A DNA stretch of 6,166 nt, taken from NCBI GenBank assembly GCA_017613595.1, contig JAGADM010000165.1:1-6166 (forward strand), in the 5' to 3' direction. The translations under genes were made by a program, and so were the position numbers. This document shows, piece by piece, positions 5,778 through 6,166 of the stretch. Every line of letters begins with the position of its first letter. The stretch's first letter is position 1. The notes under the pieces were generated by a model, which was given only the letters and a program-made list of their open reading frames with translations, did no database searches and had not been told where the DNA came from. The DNA is from Lachnospiraceae bacterium (GTDB lineage: Bacteria; Bacillota_A; Clostridia; Lachnospirales; Lachnospiraceae).

Positions 5778-6166
5778 ATGAAGACCTATATGGCAGCAAC
5801 CGCTGACGTTGAGAGAAAATGGTACGTTGTTGATGCGGAAGGTCAGACGCTCGGCCGTCTTTCTTCCGAAATCGCAAAGGTTTTGAGAGGTAAGAACAAG
5901 ACGATCTTTACACCTCACATCGATACCGGTGATTATGTTATCGTAATCAATGCAGAGAAGATCAAGACAACCGGAAAGAAGCTTGATCAGAAGATTTACT
6001 ACAGCCACTCCGATTATCCGGGCGGAATGAGAGAAGTTACGCTTCGTGAGATGATCGCGAAGAAGCCTGCTGATGTTATTACCCTTGCAGTTAAGGGTAT
6101 GCTTCCGAAGGGACCGCTCGGCAGAAGCATGCTCAAGAAGCTTCATGTTTATGCAGGTGCTGAGCA
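5778..6166 (+). CDS. rplM: 50S ribosomal protein L13, 3'-truncated by the window edge
   Basis: L13 is an early-assembling large-subunit protein that binds 23S rRNA. In many bacteria it is co-transcribed with rpsI (S9). The ATG at 5778 lies 6 nt after a perfect AAGGAGGT. The frame is open to the window end, giving 129 residues plus two bases of the next codon; the family usually has about 142-150 residues, so a little over a dozen are missing. Diagnostic stretches are [21 protein letters not shown] (13-33, with the [12 protein letters not shown] core), [18 protein letters not shown] (45-62), [15 protein letters not shown] (72-86) and [20 protein letters not shown] (106-125). Codon use matches the other ribosomal genes. 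It starts its own transcription unit with a consensus promoter and structured leader. Confidence 0.98.
   Translation, partial: MKTYMAATADVERKWYVVDAEGQTLGRLSSEIAKVLRGKNKTIFTPHIDTGDYVIVINAEKIKTTGKKLDQKIYYSHSDYPGGMREVTLREMIAKKPADVITLAVKGMLPKGPLGRSMLKKLHVYAGAE

Noticed and set aside
5502..6146. Minus-strand open frame of 214 codons spanning the truA end, the intergenic gap and rplM
   Set aside because: It crosses a consensus promoter and leader on the + strand and runs antisense to L13, and its product resembles nothing known to me.
1..6166. CRISPR array, tRNA, rRNA, insertion sequence, toxin-antitoxin or defence genes
   Set aside because: No regularly spaced repeats, no transposase-like or defence-like frames and no cloverleaf were seen; nearly all bases belong to recognised housekeeping genes.

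Overview
This is an ordinary but informative stretch of core bacterial genome. It holds the end of an alpha-type ribosomal protein operon and the energy-coupling factor (ECF) transporter genes that follow it in many Firmicutes. The order is rpsD (5' truncated) - rpoA - rplQ - [terminator] - fused ecfA1/ecfA2 - ecfT - truA - [promoter + leader] - rplM (3' truncated), all on the + strand. This order, with rpsD directly before rpoA and the ECF module between rplQ and truA-rplM, points to a Gram-positive anaerobe of the Clostridia. The long L17 with an internal insertion resembles L17 of Lachnospiraceae and relatives as I remember them. Base composition is intermediate. The family-level placement is inference; no rRNA gene is present to settle it.

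Region 1-2140 is the tail of the ribosomal operon: ribosomal protein S4, the RNA polymerase alpha subunit and ribosomal protein L17. Gaps are short and Shine-Dalgarno sites good. It ends in a strong intrinsic terminator with a perfect 11-bp stem. Codon use (AAG, GTT, AGA/CGT, GCT) looks like that of highly expressed genes.

Region 2141-5591 is the ECF-truA module. One 595-residue protein carries two complete ABC ATPase domains, matching EcfA1 followed by EcfA2, joined by a linker of about 30 residues. These are separate adjacent genes in the best-studied Firmicutes. It is followed by the transmembrane coupling protein EcfT and, through a 4-nt ATGA overlap, by the tRNA pseudouridine synthase TruA. 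No substrate-binding S component is present. This fits a shared (group II) ECF module that serves S components encoded elsewhere for vitamin uptake. Codon use here is richer in GCG, CGC, CGG and CTG than in the flanking ribosomal genes.

Region 5592-6166 opens a new transcription unit. A perfect-consensus sigma-A promoter (TTGACA, 17 bp, TATAAT) is followed by a leader of about 65 nt with two hairpins, then by rplM (L13), which runs off the window; rpsI would be expected next. The leader is a plausible L13 autoregulatory element.

I found no mobile element, CRISPR array, tRNA or rRNA, and no evidence of a novel system. The items most worth a second look are the EcfA1-EcfA2 fusion, the rplM leader and the insertion in L17.
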